From Kondoa malvinella (taxonomy: Eukaryota; Basidiomycota; Agaricostilbomycetes; Agaricostilbales; Kondoaceae), in the NCBI GenBank assembly GCA_039545315.1, contig BCIM01000016.1, positions 186,001 to 250,000 on the forward strand: a DNA stretch of 64,000 nt, read 5' to 3'. Below the pieces are notes generated by a model that was not told where the DNA came from, searched no databases, and was given only the letters and a program-made list of their open reading frames with translations. A program made the translations under genes and the position numbers. Below are positions 33,743 through 44,506 of the stretch, in pieces; positions within the stretch are counted from its first letter, which is position 1, and every line of letters starts with the position of its first letter.

Positions 33743-35499
33743 ATGTCCAAGGGCACGCCCAGAGATGTCGTCTGCCCGTCTTGCTCGAAGAGTGTTCCAG
33801 CTTCGTTTCTAAACTCTCATTTGGACTCTTGCTTGAATGCCAGAACTGGCCCTTCCTCTCAAATTAAGGCGATTCCTGCCTCTAAGCCTGCTAGCACCTC
33901 GAATAAGCGTTCAATAGCCGCTACATCATTGTCCTCCGCTGAAATACCATCAAAGCGCTTCAAATCTTCTCAAGCCCTACAGGATGCCAAGCCCCTCGCA
34001 GAGCGCTCCCGACCTACCAGTCTGGATGACTACGTCGGCCAAGAACATATATTGGGCAAGGGAGCTGTATTGCGAAACCTGATTGAGAAAGATCAGCTTG
34101 GTTCTCTCTGCCTTTGGGTGTGTCGAAAGATTGAGCAATTGGCCTGCAATGAATGTCGTTCTATGTCAGGGCCCGCCCGGCACAGGCAAGACTACACTAG
34201 CGAGAATAATCGCGCAGACTACAAACAGCTCCTTCCAAGAGCTTTCAGCGACCAGCGCTGGCAAAGCCGATATTCAGAAGATCTTCGACAACGCTGCAAA
34301 CCAGCTCAAACTGACAGGCAAAAAGACGGTCCTTTTCATTGATGAGGTTCAGCGCTTCAACAAGACTCAGCAAGATCTCTTCCTACCCTATATCGAAGCT
34401 GGCTTGATCAGCTGTCTGCTCGCAACGACTGAGAATCCTTCCTTTCGCTTGCAGACTGCTCTACTTTCTCGTTGTCGAGTCTTCACCCTGAACAAGCTTT
34501 CGGCGGAAAACTGCGCCCAAATCTTGCGACGTGCGCTGTCAACGCAAGATCTCGTGCCTTCCAACATCGACGAAGACCTCATCAACTTTTTGGCGGCAGC
34601 TGCGGATGGCGACGGACGTGTTGCCTTGTCATCCCTAGAGTTGGCTCTCAATGCAGCAAACGCAGATCCAAACATCACCACTGCCAAGCTGAAAGAAAGT
34701 CTTTTGCGAGCGCATATGAATTACGACAGGACCGGGGAGCAGCACTATGACACCATCAGTGCTTTGCATAAGGCTGTTAGGGGAAGCGACGCGGAAGCGG
34801 CTCTTTATTGGCTGGCCAGAATGCTTGAGGGTAGACTTGATGATGATCCGACGTCTATGCTAGCTGACTGAGTCCGAGCTTAAAGGTGGCGAAGATCCAT
34901 TATACGTCGCCAGAAGAATAGTCCGAATGGCCACGGAAGATATTGGCAGCGCGGACCCAACGGCTTTGCCTCTGTGTCTTGCGGCTTACCAATCTTGTCA
35001 GCTGATCGGTGCGTATACTTTCTACTAATGCTACTATTGCTGATATCACATCAGGTATGCCTGAGTGCGACTGCATACTAGCTCAAGCGGTCGTCCACCT
35101 GGCAGAGGCTCCAAAAAGTATCAGAGTGTACGCAGGCTACAACAAGGCGAAGGCTCTGGTGCGGAAAGCGGAGGCCTATCCTGTTCCTTTACATATCAGG
35201 TGAGCTGAAATTTGTATCAAGCGATTTGTGCGAAGTCTGACGGACAGCACAGAAATGCACCAACGAAGCTTATGAAAGAACTTGGATATGGTAAAGAATA
35301 CATGTATAACCCTGGCTTTGCGCATCCCGTACATCAGACCTACCTACCACTCGAGCTGGAAGGCAAGACCAATTTCCTCATACCGGACAAGTCGATTCAG
35401 GGCAAGACGGTGAATCTAGAAGCTTTGGCAGAGTATGAAGCTGTCAACGGACCTTGGCCGGGCAGAGAAGCGCTAGAAAGGGAAGCGCCAGAAGTATAG
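33743..35499 (+). CDS. MGS1: AAA+ ATPase Mgs1/WRNIP1
   Basis: Seen: exons 33743-34117, 34170-34830, 34886-35008, 35055-35199 and 35253-35499 give 516 residues. An N-terminal UBZ-type zinc finger ([20 protein letters not shown], then SC) is followed by the RarA/Mgs1 entry motif [18 protein letters not shown], Walker [16 protein letters not shown], Walker [17 protein letters not shown], sensor TTENPSF, and the C-terminal oligomerisation region ([52 protein letters not shown]). Known: Mgs1/WRNIP1 binds ubiquitin and PCNA and acts in DNA damage tolerance at stalled forks. Length and domain order are complete. Walker B has DEVQ where many have DEIH. Confidence 0.95.
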
Positions 35500-35668
35500 A
35501 ATGGGAGGGATGACCAGAATCCAGTGCTTAGGTGATGCAAGTTTCCTTTGGGCATTTCAGGGGCAAGAAGCTTTGTCTCGACCGGACTTCTGTCTTTCTT
35601 CTCGTCCCACCATCGCTTCTCTGTCTACTTCGCACCACACTCCTATTACATCAGATCAAAGAATTAGC

Positions 35669-36327
35669 ATGGACTACGGCACAAGAAAGGAATTCTACGG
35701 CTCGAGTTCTCCTGTCGCCGCTCTCCGCTCGCGCTTTGAGCAACCCACACCCCTCAACTCGCCTGTCAAACCGGTCAACGGAAACACTTTCAAACCAGTT
35801 CGATCAGACACGCCCAGACTGAACCGCTTCCAAAGCCTCAATCCAAGTCAAGCTACTCTAGGCGTGTTTGCCGATAGACCAGCTTTGACTGCTCCTTTGG
35901 CTCCGCGTCGTCCTGCTGATATGTTGAGAAGGTTCTTGTCGGAGGAAACTGTAAAGAAGACTGGTAGTGCTAGAGATGGTCGGTTTGCTTCTCTTGTTTT
36001 GGAAAGACATAGCTGATACATCACAACAGAGAACACTAGTGCCAACGGATTGATGGATCCACCATCCTTTGCTGTCATGAACAAGACGATCGCTCAAGAC
36101 ACGAAGCGCAAGTTTGATGTTCTGGATATCAAGCCTTTGCCAGGAGCTGGTCAGCGCTCATAGTCTATCACAGAGAGCAGTACTGATTGCCAAAGGCAGG
36201 GCAAGAAGCTATTATGAAGGATCTGGAGACGGACATGGCTGCTTTGAAGTCGGAGGTTGGCGATTTGGTCGAACAGAGAATGGAAATGATGAGGAGAAAG
36301 GTTGAATCTCGTTTGGCTCAGGCATGA
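35669..36327 (+). CDS. Small protein with C-terminal coiled coil, unknown
   Basis: Seen: exons 35669-35963, 36030-36149 and 36200-36327 give 180 residues starting MDYGTRKEFYGSSSPVAALR. The first half is Pro/Ser-rich with repeated S/T-P sites (QPTPLNSPVKPVNG, SDTPRLNRF), suggesting CDK or MAPK targets. The C-terminal 45 residues form a charged helix (MKDLETDMAALKSEVGDLVE) ending VESRLAQA. No family recognised. A disordered phospho-region plus coiled coil fits a scaffold or cytoskeletal/kinetochore adaptor, but that is only inference. Starts about 170 bp after Mgs1 on the same strand. Confidence 0.65.
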
Positions 36328-36645
36328 AGGGTTCAAGAGCGCTGTCAGGTGGTAGAGCAACGGAGCGATGAGAGAGATAGTCGAGATTCGGAGTACAGGG
36401 TTTCGATGGATTGAATTTGTTATTCGCTCACTATCTTTGCACTGCTCTCACTGCTGTATTGCTGCTGTCGACGTCTCCCCCTTCACCTTTGATCGATTTG
36501 CTATCTTTCGGGCCAACATCCGAAAACTCGGAAGCTAAACTTTTTGAGCTGTTGCAAGCGTCTTCTCGTCACAACTTCTGTGCGTTCTTAAGGACTCCCG
36601 TAGAGAGAAAGAGGCTGAGATATACCGAATAGACTAAGGCAAGAG
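36328..36645. promoter_or_regulatory. Promoter region of eL31
   Basis: The region contains pyrimidine-rich tracts (TCTCCCCCTTCACC, TCTTCTCGTC), as is common upstream of fungal ribosomal protein genes. No coding feature seen. Confidence 0.4.
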
Positions 36646-37249
36646 ATGGCACCACCAAAAGGAAAAGGCGAGCGCAAAACCCGCTCTGCATTGTCAGATG
36701 TGGTCACCAGGTGAGGGCCTAGGTCAGCAAGGAAGAGGACAGGGTTGACTCGCAAGATCAATAGGGAATACACCATTCACCTGCACAAGCGAGTGCACGA
36801 CATTGCTTTCAAGAAGCGTGCGCCAAAAGGTATCAAGGCTGTCAGAGATTTCGCTACAAAGGCAATGGGTAGGCTATGATCGTCAAGTCGTGGGATCTGG
36901 TCTGATCACTATGGATGCATCACAGGCACAAAGATGGTTCGCTTAGATCCTGCTGTCAACAGCGCTGTATGGGGAAAGGGTGTCAAGGATGTACCAAGGA
37001 GATTGAGAGTCAGGCTGAGCCGTTAGTAGTGTTCATCTGGAAGGAGAGGAGAGTATGGTCTGACATTTGGGATTACAGGCAAGCGTAATGACGAAGAAGA
37101 TGCAAAGGAGAAGCTCTACACCTACGTTTCGCTCGTACCTATCTCCAAGCCAACCGAGTTCAGGGTACGTTCAACTACATGCTCATCTGGTGCCTAGCTC
37201 ATCGAGCTTACAGGGTCTCGGAACAACCGTCGTTGACGCAGAAGAGTAA
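36646..37249 (+). CDS. RPL31: 60S ribosomal protein eL31
   Basis: Seen: exons 36646-36710, 36765-36868, 36926-37021, 37079-37164 and 37214-37249 give 128 residues. [19 protein letters not shown], then [72 protein letters not shown], and [19 protein letters not shown]. Known: eL31 sits at the exit tunnel rim and contacts nascent-chain factors. The length is slightly over the family's usual ~113-125. Every intron is 48-57 nt. Confidence 0.97.
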
Positions 37250-37694
37250 TGTTGTACTTTCAGCTTGGCATTGCATTCGGTTCCTATGCTTTCGCAAAGG
37301 TCGCTTGGAGATTGTCGTGCTTCTGTTCCTGCATCGTTTTGCCTTCCTTTTGCTGCCATATTCGCAAACCTCGCATTCCGCCATCCTGTATAGCGTCAGC
37401 GCTGTGCAGGAGCTGTAAGGTTTCTGGCTACTATAAGCGAGCCTAGTATCAGGTAGAGACCCGTCTTGTGCGCATGTTGAGTTCGCTGTTTTGAGAGTCC
37501 ACTCTTAGTGGATTGCTTCCGCTTTTGCTCTCCCGAAACGCAGTTGCTTCATTACCTGTCAAGTGACTCGTACATGCGCATTATTTCATCGAGCGGTGCA
37601 GGTATGCTATCTATTACATTTTCTACTTCTATGCAAATTCGTAAACTTCGGAGAGCCGTCGTCATCTGCTGCCTCATGTTTTGCTGGCCTAGCT
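37250..37694. other. Convergent intergenic region
   Basis: 3' sides of eL31 and mitochondrial EF-Tu. Nothing further recognised. Confidence 0.4.
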
Positions 37695-39780
37695 TTACAA
37701 GATTCTGGTAATCAGGCCAGTGCCAACGGTTCGGCCACCCTACACGACGAAGAGAGATCAGCTTGCAGTCGTGGGAAGAATCGAGACAATACCATACCTC
37801 TCTCAGAGTGATTCTCTGCTGAGGCTCCAATGCGATGGGGTGAACAAGCTCTCCAATCATCTCGACATTGTCACCAGGGAAGACTTGCTTCTCGTCTGCT
37901 CCCTCGACGCCATCAGGGAATCTTAAGCTGACAGTGACGTCCGAAGTTCGGCTAAGAAAGTTATCAGTATTCTATTCACTCCAGGTCATGCCGCCGCGCC
38001 CACGAAAAAGCTTGAGGTCTATAGTTGTTCATGAAAGGTGTAGCACGTCCACCTTCAGCGTGCGAAAGAATGTAGAAGGAACCGAGGAACTTCTTGACTG
38101 GTTTGATTGAGTTGGGCACAGCGAGTACCATGCCTCTCTTGATTTGATCGCGCTTGACACCACGTAGTAGAGCACCCATGTTGTCGCCTGCTTCACCTCT
38201 GTCTAGTTCTCGGTGGAACTTGGCGAACGGCTTAGCATCACAACCTGTAGGAACAAGCGCTGTCAGCTTACCATCTCAATCTGTGCATATTGGTCAGTGC
38301 ATTATCCTGCGCTAGCACGGATGTAAGCTTACACCGGTCAGAGTAGTCTTCATCTGCGATCCCAGTCCGACAATCTCGACTTCAGCGCCTTTGAGGATCG
38401 TACCACGCTCGACTCGTCCAGTGACAACAGTACCACTGTATCACCACGCTCAGTCTATGTCAAAAGACAAAGATCTAAAGAGGGAGCATACCGTCCAGCA
38501 ATGGAAAAGACATCCTCAACAGGCATAAGGAAAGGTTTCTCCATGTCTCGCACAGGCTGATCAATCCAAGTGTCGACAGCGTCCATGAGTTCCTTGATGG
38601 AGGCAGCGCCGATGCCAGCTTCTTCCCGGCCTTCTAGAGCGGCTAGAGCGGAGCCTTTAACAATGGGCGAGTTTTCACCGTCAAAGCCGTATCTGTCCTT
38701 TTCGTCAGCGCATTTCATGTATAAAAAAGAAGCTACATACGTGCTAAGCAAATCGCGCATCTCCATTTCGACAAGGTCCAACATTTCCGGGTCGTCAACC
38801 TGATCGACCTTGTTGATGTAAATGACTAGTTTCTTGATACCGACTTGACGAGCGAGGAGGAGATGTTCTCTTGTTTGAGGCATTTGTCCGTCTGAGGCTG
38901 ATACGACGATGATAGCGCCCTAATGCTTGATTTAGCATACATTTGGGTACTCAAAAGAAGACGACCGACGTCCATCTGGGCAGCACCAGTAATCATGTTC
39001 TTGATCTAATTTCGACACTGCAATCAGCTCTGATGTCTATACTTGCTGCGAGTTAGACGAACATAATCTGCGTGCTATGAAAGAGAAGGGCTTGAATGTC
39101 AGTCACTGACTACAGACAATCTTTTGCACTCACACCAGGACAATCGACATGTGCGTAATGTCTCTTTCTGTGCACATGTAGACCTCGCTATCAGAATCCA
39201 ATCTGAGCTGCATCGACCCATGCGCACCCAGTTTCATATTCCACGTGAGCGGTAGCAATGGTGATACCTCTGGCCTTTTCTTCTGGTGCTTTATCAATCA
39301 TGGCATAATCCAAGAATTTGCCTCCGGATGCCTGAGCGAGAACTTTAGTGATTGCTGCTGTGAGAGTTGTCTTGCCATGATCGACGCTGTGGATAGGATC
39401 AGCAGGGACTTTTTGTACAGACACAGGGAGCGTACTGTCCAATGGAGCCTGTCAATGTGGCAGTCTGATCAGGCTACTTGTCAAATCTACAGCGCTTTGG
39501 CACTGACCGATGTTCAAGTGAGGCTTTGTCCGATTGAACTTGTTTGATTCTGTAGCATAGCTTCTGCTGGATGCTGTGACATTTTTGGACGCAATGAGCT
39601 CGCATACAAGCTATTAGAGACTATGATCTCACCTTGAACCAGATTTCTCGCTAAGGGAGCGCTGGCAGATCGCAGTATCCTTTCATTCCTTGCAGGTCTT
39701 GCAGAAAGGGACGAGCTGTACTGTCTGCAAGGTACGCAAGCTGTTCCAACACCCTTTCGATGAGCGTCACAAACTTTCAT
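37695..39780 (-). CDS. TUF1: Mitochondrial elongation factor Tu
   Basis: Seen: multi-exon gene with a basic, Ser/Arg-rich presequence ([20 protein letters not shown]), then [20 protein letters not shown] with P-loop [13 protein letters not shown], the effector region [16 protein letters not shown]-motif NKVD in [12 protein letters not shown], domain 2 onset [17 protein letters not shown], and the family end [16 protein letters not shown] before the stop at 37695. Known: EF-Tu delivers aminoacyl-tRNA to the mitochondrial ribosome. The start at 39780 is the first ATG in the presequence frame. An alternative first exon at ~39800-39900 with a matching GTGAGT donor exists, but its phase does not fit, so the extreme N-terminus is uncertain. 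Confidence 0.93.
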
Positions 39781-40271
39781 GCAAGTGTCAGAGACTCACC
39801 AGAGGGGACTGCTCGCTTTGCAGCAGATCTGACGGCTGAGCGAGCTACTAATGAACTCGTTGAAGCTTGTAAGGAAGGTAGCATGACCATAGCGTATGTG
39901 CTTGTTGCTGGTAGGGCTGTCAAAGCTTTATTGAAATTTGCAGCCACTTTCACCGTTCACGCGATTTTAAACGGCAGAGTCTTTCCCTTCTTGAGCTGAA
40001 CCATCACCTGATACCCTACGAGACTGAAATTGACAGCAATAGAGGGCTGCAATTGGATAGAATAGGCTTATAAAGGGAAACGAGGACATTTACGCAGCGG
40101 ATCTCTAGCAAACATGGCGTAAGTTCGCCCTTCAGGCCATGCATTTGCTCTTGACAGGCTGATGCCCCTCTGTGTGCGTGTACAGTCGTACGTGCTACAC
40201 ACATCACATAGCCGTACTCGAAGCACTAACGCACTTAACGGATAGAATACTTGCACACACCAAAATCCGAA
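39781..40271. promoter_or_regulatory. Divergent region of EF-Tu and SmD2
   Basis: This should hold both promoters and the first, perhaps non-coding, exon of SmD2. ATGGCGTAAGT at 40114 looks like a start followed by a donor, but the phase does not join to the SmD2 frame. Confidence 0.4.
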
Positions 40272-40754
40272 ATGGACGAAGACAAGATTCGACAATTGGA
40301 AGAGTATGAAATATCTCAAGGCCCTCTATCCGTCTTGCAGCAATCTGTCAAGAACCACACGCAAATCTTGATTGCCTTGCGAAACAATAGAAAGATTCTA
40401 GCCAGGTCGGTCTCCCAATTGCTATGCTGTAAAGCCTATGTATTGACCAATATGCGTCTACAGAGTGAAGGCCTTTGACAGGCATTGCAATTTGGTCAGC
40501 TACAAGCCACGTCTAATCAGTCTCAGACTGATCAGCATTCGTCCGGTTTGACAGGTCTTGGAAAACGCAAAGGAAATGTGGACGGAAATGCCAAAAGGAA
40601 AAGGAAAGAAACCAGTCAACAAGGATCGCTTCCTCAGTAAACTTTTCGTCAGAGGGGATTCTGTCATCTTAGGCAAGTTCCTATACTAGAGATATTCAGT
40701 CTAGAGACTGATGTAGTCTCTTTGGGGTTTGCAGTGCTCAGGAACACATCATAA
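40272..40754 (+). CDS. SMD2: Spliceosomal core protein Sm D2
   Basis: Seen: exons 40272-40405, 40464-40494, 40555-40672 and 40735-40754 give 100 residues from [20 protein letters not shown]. Sm1 motif: [20 protein letters not shown], then [18 protein letters not shown], linker [14 protein letters not shown], and Sm2 [15 protein letters not shown]. Known: SmD2 is one of seven subunits of the ring on U1, U2, U4 and U5 snRNAs. The family usually has a few more N-terminal residues ending in P(K/R)SEM, and LHTPKSEM precedes this ATG in frame, so the true start may be in an upstream exon. The last intron (40673-40734) begins GCAAGT, a GC-AG intron. Confidence 0.95.
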
Positions 40755-40978
40755 GAGCTGCAATAACGGGTCTATGGGTCAGCTTGAAGGGCATGCTAGT
40801 ATCTATTCCTCTTGCGCAAATGCACTGTATTTCTAGCTTTGAACGTGTCTCTCTGTCTGCCCGACCACGCAAGAAGGTCAGGAGTACAACAGTCGTGTAT
40901 TCTTCTTTGATAGGTATGCTAAAATACAATCACTGAATCCCCATTGTCCATAAATTAAAGCAGCCAAAACTCCGCGAG

Positions 40979-41044
40979 TACCCAAACGCTCTACTGCAAG
41001 CTCCTGCCATCCGGGTAAACGCTCTACTGCAAATTGCTGCCATC
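40979..41044. repeat. 33-bp imperfect tandem duplication over a stop codon
   Basis: Two 33-bp units, 40979-41011 and 41012-41044, share the core AAACGCTCTACTGCAA and the end CTGCCATC. The upstream unit on the coding (reverse) strand encodes DGSNLQ and the eisosome gene's stop; the second unit would encode DGRSLQ and another stop. A recent local duplication is the simplest reading. Confidence 0.75.
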
Positions 41045-43084
41045 TTGATAAGCAGGCGGTGGAAGCCTTCCACTTTGACTGTTCATGCTTCCACCAGCTT
41101 CACCTCCCGAATATCGCTGAAAGTTCGAGTCAACCTCTTGTCTCGCTTCCTCTTCCTTCGTAGATGCGTGCATGTGCTCGTTCGAGGGTGCGTGAGAAGC
41201 GCCTACAGATGGTCGAAGTTGGCCTGAGACTGGTCCTGGGTCGCCATGGATAATAGGCCGTCCTGTCTCAGCAATGGTCGGATCATTGTGAGATAGACCA
41301 GTCAAAGGTGGTGTAGGGTCGACGGGGTAAGCGATGCCCGAAGGTGGTGACATGGGCGTTGCGGCGACTGCGCTGCCCATGGGTAGTGCGGAAGAAGCTG
41401 GAGCAAAGTTCAGTGGTGGAAGACTGCCAGAAGATGAAGTGCTGTGGCCAAGCGAGTGGTCTGGAAACTGAGAGCCAGACGTACTTGGTTGACCGGTGTG
41501 GATGGATGAAGTTTCAGACCATGGGTTGGAAGCAGCAGCAGATGCAGGATAGTTGGTCGCTGAGACAGGATGGACAGCGCTTTGCTGTTGGGTAAGGTTC
41601 GAGGCGTGCTGAGGAGCGCCGGCATGTGATGGTTGATCAGCTGGGTGTCGAGCTGGCAAAGGTGGCCCGGGATGAGACGTCTTTCCAGAGTGAATAGAAC
41701 TGCCTGAAGTCTGACCAGCGGCGAAGTGACCAGGCATGCCGTGCTCAGCATCTTGATAGAGATCGTCGTCGGAAATTTGAGAGAGTGCATCCGCATGCGT
41801 GTGTCCGAAAGAGGATCTGTAAGGCAGCACAGGCATCAGCTCGACCAGAGTAGACCTTCGAGGGCCTTACGCAGGCTTGATAGAGGCAGCATCGCTCTCT
41901 TGGTACGCCTCCAGAGTAGGAGCTCGGATGTGAGGCATAGTAGGGCTGTACGCGGCTAAAGCTTGTTCGGCTTGGCCTTTAATGGCTTCAGTGCGAGCGT
42001 AGCCAGTGTAGGCCTTCGGATGGGGGTGAAGAGTGCTAGTCGGCTCGAATCCGTCGAGAAGAAGTTGACCGTAGCCAGCCCTATCAAATGGTAAGGAGCA
42101 GCCAATTTGTGACCCATGATCAAGCTCACATGATGGACATCTTTTCGCCAAAGGTCTTCATGCCGCTAAACTGGACCTCGTAGCATTCTTTCAATTTTTG
42201 CCTCTTCATGCTTTCAACTGAAGCTTCTGAAGCTTGGTCGTTGTGCTCGAGATGCGCCAATTCGCCTTGGAGCGCCTGCATGCAAGTCAGCTCTGAGCAA
42301 CATCCTGATCTAGTCACTCACCTGAATCTTGGCAGGATCTGCCTTCTTCGCGGTCAACTCGTCCATCCTTTTCTTCGTATCAAGCCGTTTGTCTCGAGAC
42401 AGGCGCAGCTTGTCCTCGAAGTTTCGGATGTCCTTTAGTGCCGCTCGAGATTGCTCGAGTGACTGCGCGTATTGGTCGTGAAGTAAACCTGTCTCGTAAG
42501 AGACCCAGGCCAGTCGATCAGTGATGTCCTGTCAATACTGTCTGGCTAGTCTCAAGGGAAGAAGTGGAGACGTGCGCACCTTGATGTCAGCAGCTGTTTG
42601 ATTATTCTGGTCGCTACCCCAAGTGTATAGATGTTTCGAGTACCTGCGAGACAGAGAGCAGACAGACATCAGACAACAGTCCGTTGCAGCAGATCTCCAC
42701 TCACGTCTTGTGTTCGCGGGCTGCTGCTTCGGCGTCGTAGCTCACACCACGGGCAGACTTGATAACTAGCTGTAGCTTCTTCGTATGAACGGACTGGTTG
42801 GGGTTGTATTGAGCTGCAGCATTGCGCAAATCGTGCTGATAGAGGCCACCATTAGCGCGGACCTTTCATGCAAGCTCCCGCCAACTCACCCTAATACTAT
42901 TCACAGAGAAGTTTGACGCCTTTCCAGGCTGAGAGGGACTGCCCTGTTCAGAAGCAGCAGGCGTTCCAGTGACGTCTTCACCGTGCGAAGCCTTGTAACG
43001 CTCGCTCTGCTGAGTGTATATCGTAGCCGCTTGTGTTGCGGCGCTCTGCCCAGCTGCCTTGACTTTCTCGAATAGACCGCTCAT
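41024..43084 (-). CDS. Eisosome component, Pil1/Lsp1-like BAR-domain protein
   Basis: Seen: multi-exon gene from MSGLFEKVKAAGQSAATQAA. A Pil1-type landmark NFSVNSIR is followed by a long helical region with TWGSDQNNQTAADIKDITDR, LAWVSYETGLLHDQYAQSLE, AALKDIRNFEDKL, the heptad-rich ALQGELAHLEHNDQASEASV, and AGYGQLLLDGFEP. The last ~260 residues are disordered, Ser/Pro/His-rich. Known: Pil1/Lsp1 BAR dimers coat furrow-like plasma membrane domains, and their core ends in an AGYGK-like motif as seen here. The N-terminal segment and long tail differ from yeast Pil1, so this may be a divergent eisosome paralogue. Confidence 0.75.
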
Positions 43085-43256
43085 GCTTGTGCTGTATCGT
43101 TGTGAGAGGAAGAAAGGCGCTCGAACTCTCGCGAAGGAACGCGCTTTCAATGACATCAACAAAGGCGGTGTCTGCGCTTTCATTGCCTCTCGCTCGGCAT
43201 GTGAGCAGCTCTAAGGCAGGTGAAGAGCTCATTTTCCCGAACCCTTCCAATTTCCA

Positions 43257-44307
43257 TCAAACCGAGACCAGCAGACCGTCAAACGCCGGCATGACCGTCA
43301 TCTTGGTCTTTTCCGTTTGGAAAGATAATAGCTCTTCGTGCGAGTGCTTGTGATCTACTAGCAGATCAGATGTGCAAGGCATGATAATGACAATACTGAC
43401 CAATGTTGACGAGGTAATATATTGTGTCCTCATCAAGCTCATCTGCCCATGATGGCAGCGACCCTTGTTTGCTGCAGCCTAGTATTACCACTTCTGGCTT
43501 GGCGTCTAGCAGCGCCTGTTGCGCATCTTCTAGAAGGAGACCCTCTGCATTGATATAGGCAATCTTGTCATCGATCAAGTAGCCCAGACTCGTGACTTGA
43601 GCACTGTCTTTCGTAAAGACTGTTCTACAGTCAGTACAAGTTGCAAGGGCCTGGATTGCAGCTTACGAGGCAGAGGCTGTATCTTGAGACCAGCAGCCTC
43701 GAATGGCCCGTATTCAGCAATGCCATGAAAAGCTAGCGAAGGAGGATAGCCAGCTGTACGATCAGTGATCATCATCAAGATCAGACACGATATGCTCGAA
43801 CGCGCTCACTGGTGCTTTTCCGTCGATCAACCAAATAAGGCACCCGCTTCTCGAATGCCAACAATGAAGCATCAGAGAGATAAACGTCGACGTGATCTTG
43901 CAGCGCGCCATGCTTTCTGCCACCCAAAGTCCAGTTCGAGATCTCCCCTACGCCATTTATCGCTTCTTCGCTGTTGGTCACCATAACTCCGCCGATTTCC
44001 TTTAGCCTGTGTTCCAATTAGTGGTGGAGCCAGCGTACAGAGAACCCGAATACCCATGGCGAGGAAAGAGCTCGCAAGCTGATGAGTAGAAGTCCATTGG
44101 AAGATCAAGAAGGATCGTTCTCTTCGAAGCATCCTCTGCCGTAGCAATGATAGCGACGCAGGTACCTCTACGCTGGTCTTTGGCACTGCCAGCGAGTGCT
44201 GAAGCGCATGCTTGACAAGCCGAACCGTCTTTTCGCGTGACGCAATCAATGTCTGGAAGACCGCCAGTAGCCCCAGTTCCGAGGAACAGAATTTGGTACG
44301 AAATCAT
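43257..44307 (-). CDS. Metallo-beta-lactamase-fold hydrolase, PhnP-like
   Basis: Seen: multi-exon gene from MISYQILFLGTGATGGLPDI. A cysteine pattern (DCVTRKDGSACQACASAL) and RRGTCVAIIATA, TILLDLPMDF are the opening strands of PhnP-type phosphodiesterases. Later exons carry NGVGEISNWTLGGRKHGAL, VDVYLSDASLLAFEKRVPYL, AYINAEGLLLEDAQQALLDA, PEVVILGCS and, near the end, VDHKHSHEEL. Known: PF12706-type enzymes bind two metals and cut cyclic or ester phosphates; the usual HxHxDH motif is not evident where expected. That could mean a missed exon or a catalytically altered protein. Substrate unknown. Confidence 0.7.
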
Positions 44308-44506
44308 GATGAAGGTAGAGAGAATAAAGCGTGAGAGTTGAGAGCAGAAGATTAGAGAGAAGACGAAGCCGGACAAGAACAGAACCGCCTGAACGCCACA
44401 GCTTTACCTGGGCGGTGTATTGGCAAGCAGTACTACTCGTCTTCATCCAATATGGCCCCGACCGCTTCCCAGAGAAGATTCTCGTCCGCTGGCGCTTCCG
44501 GCTCGT

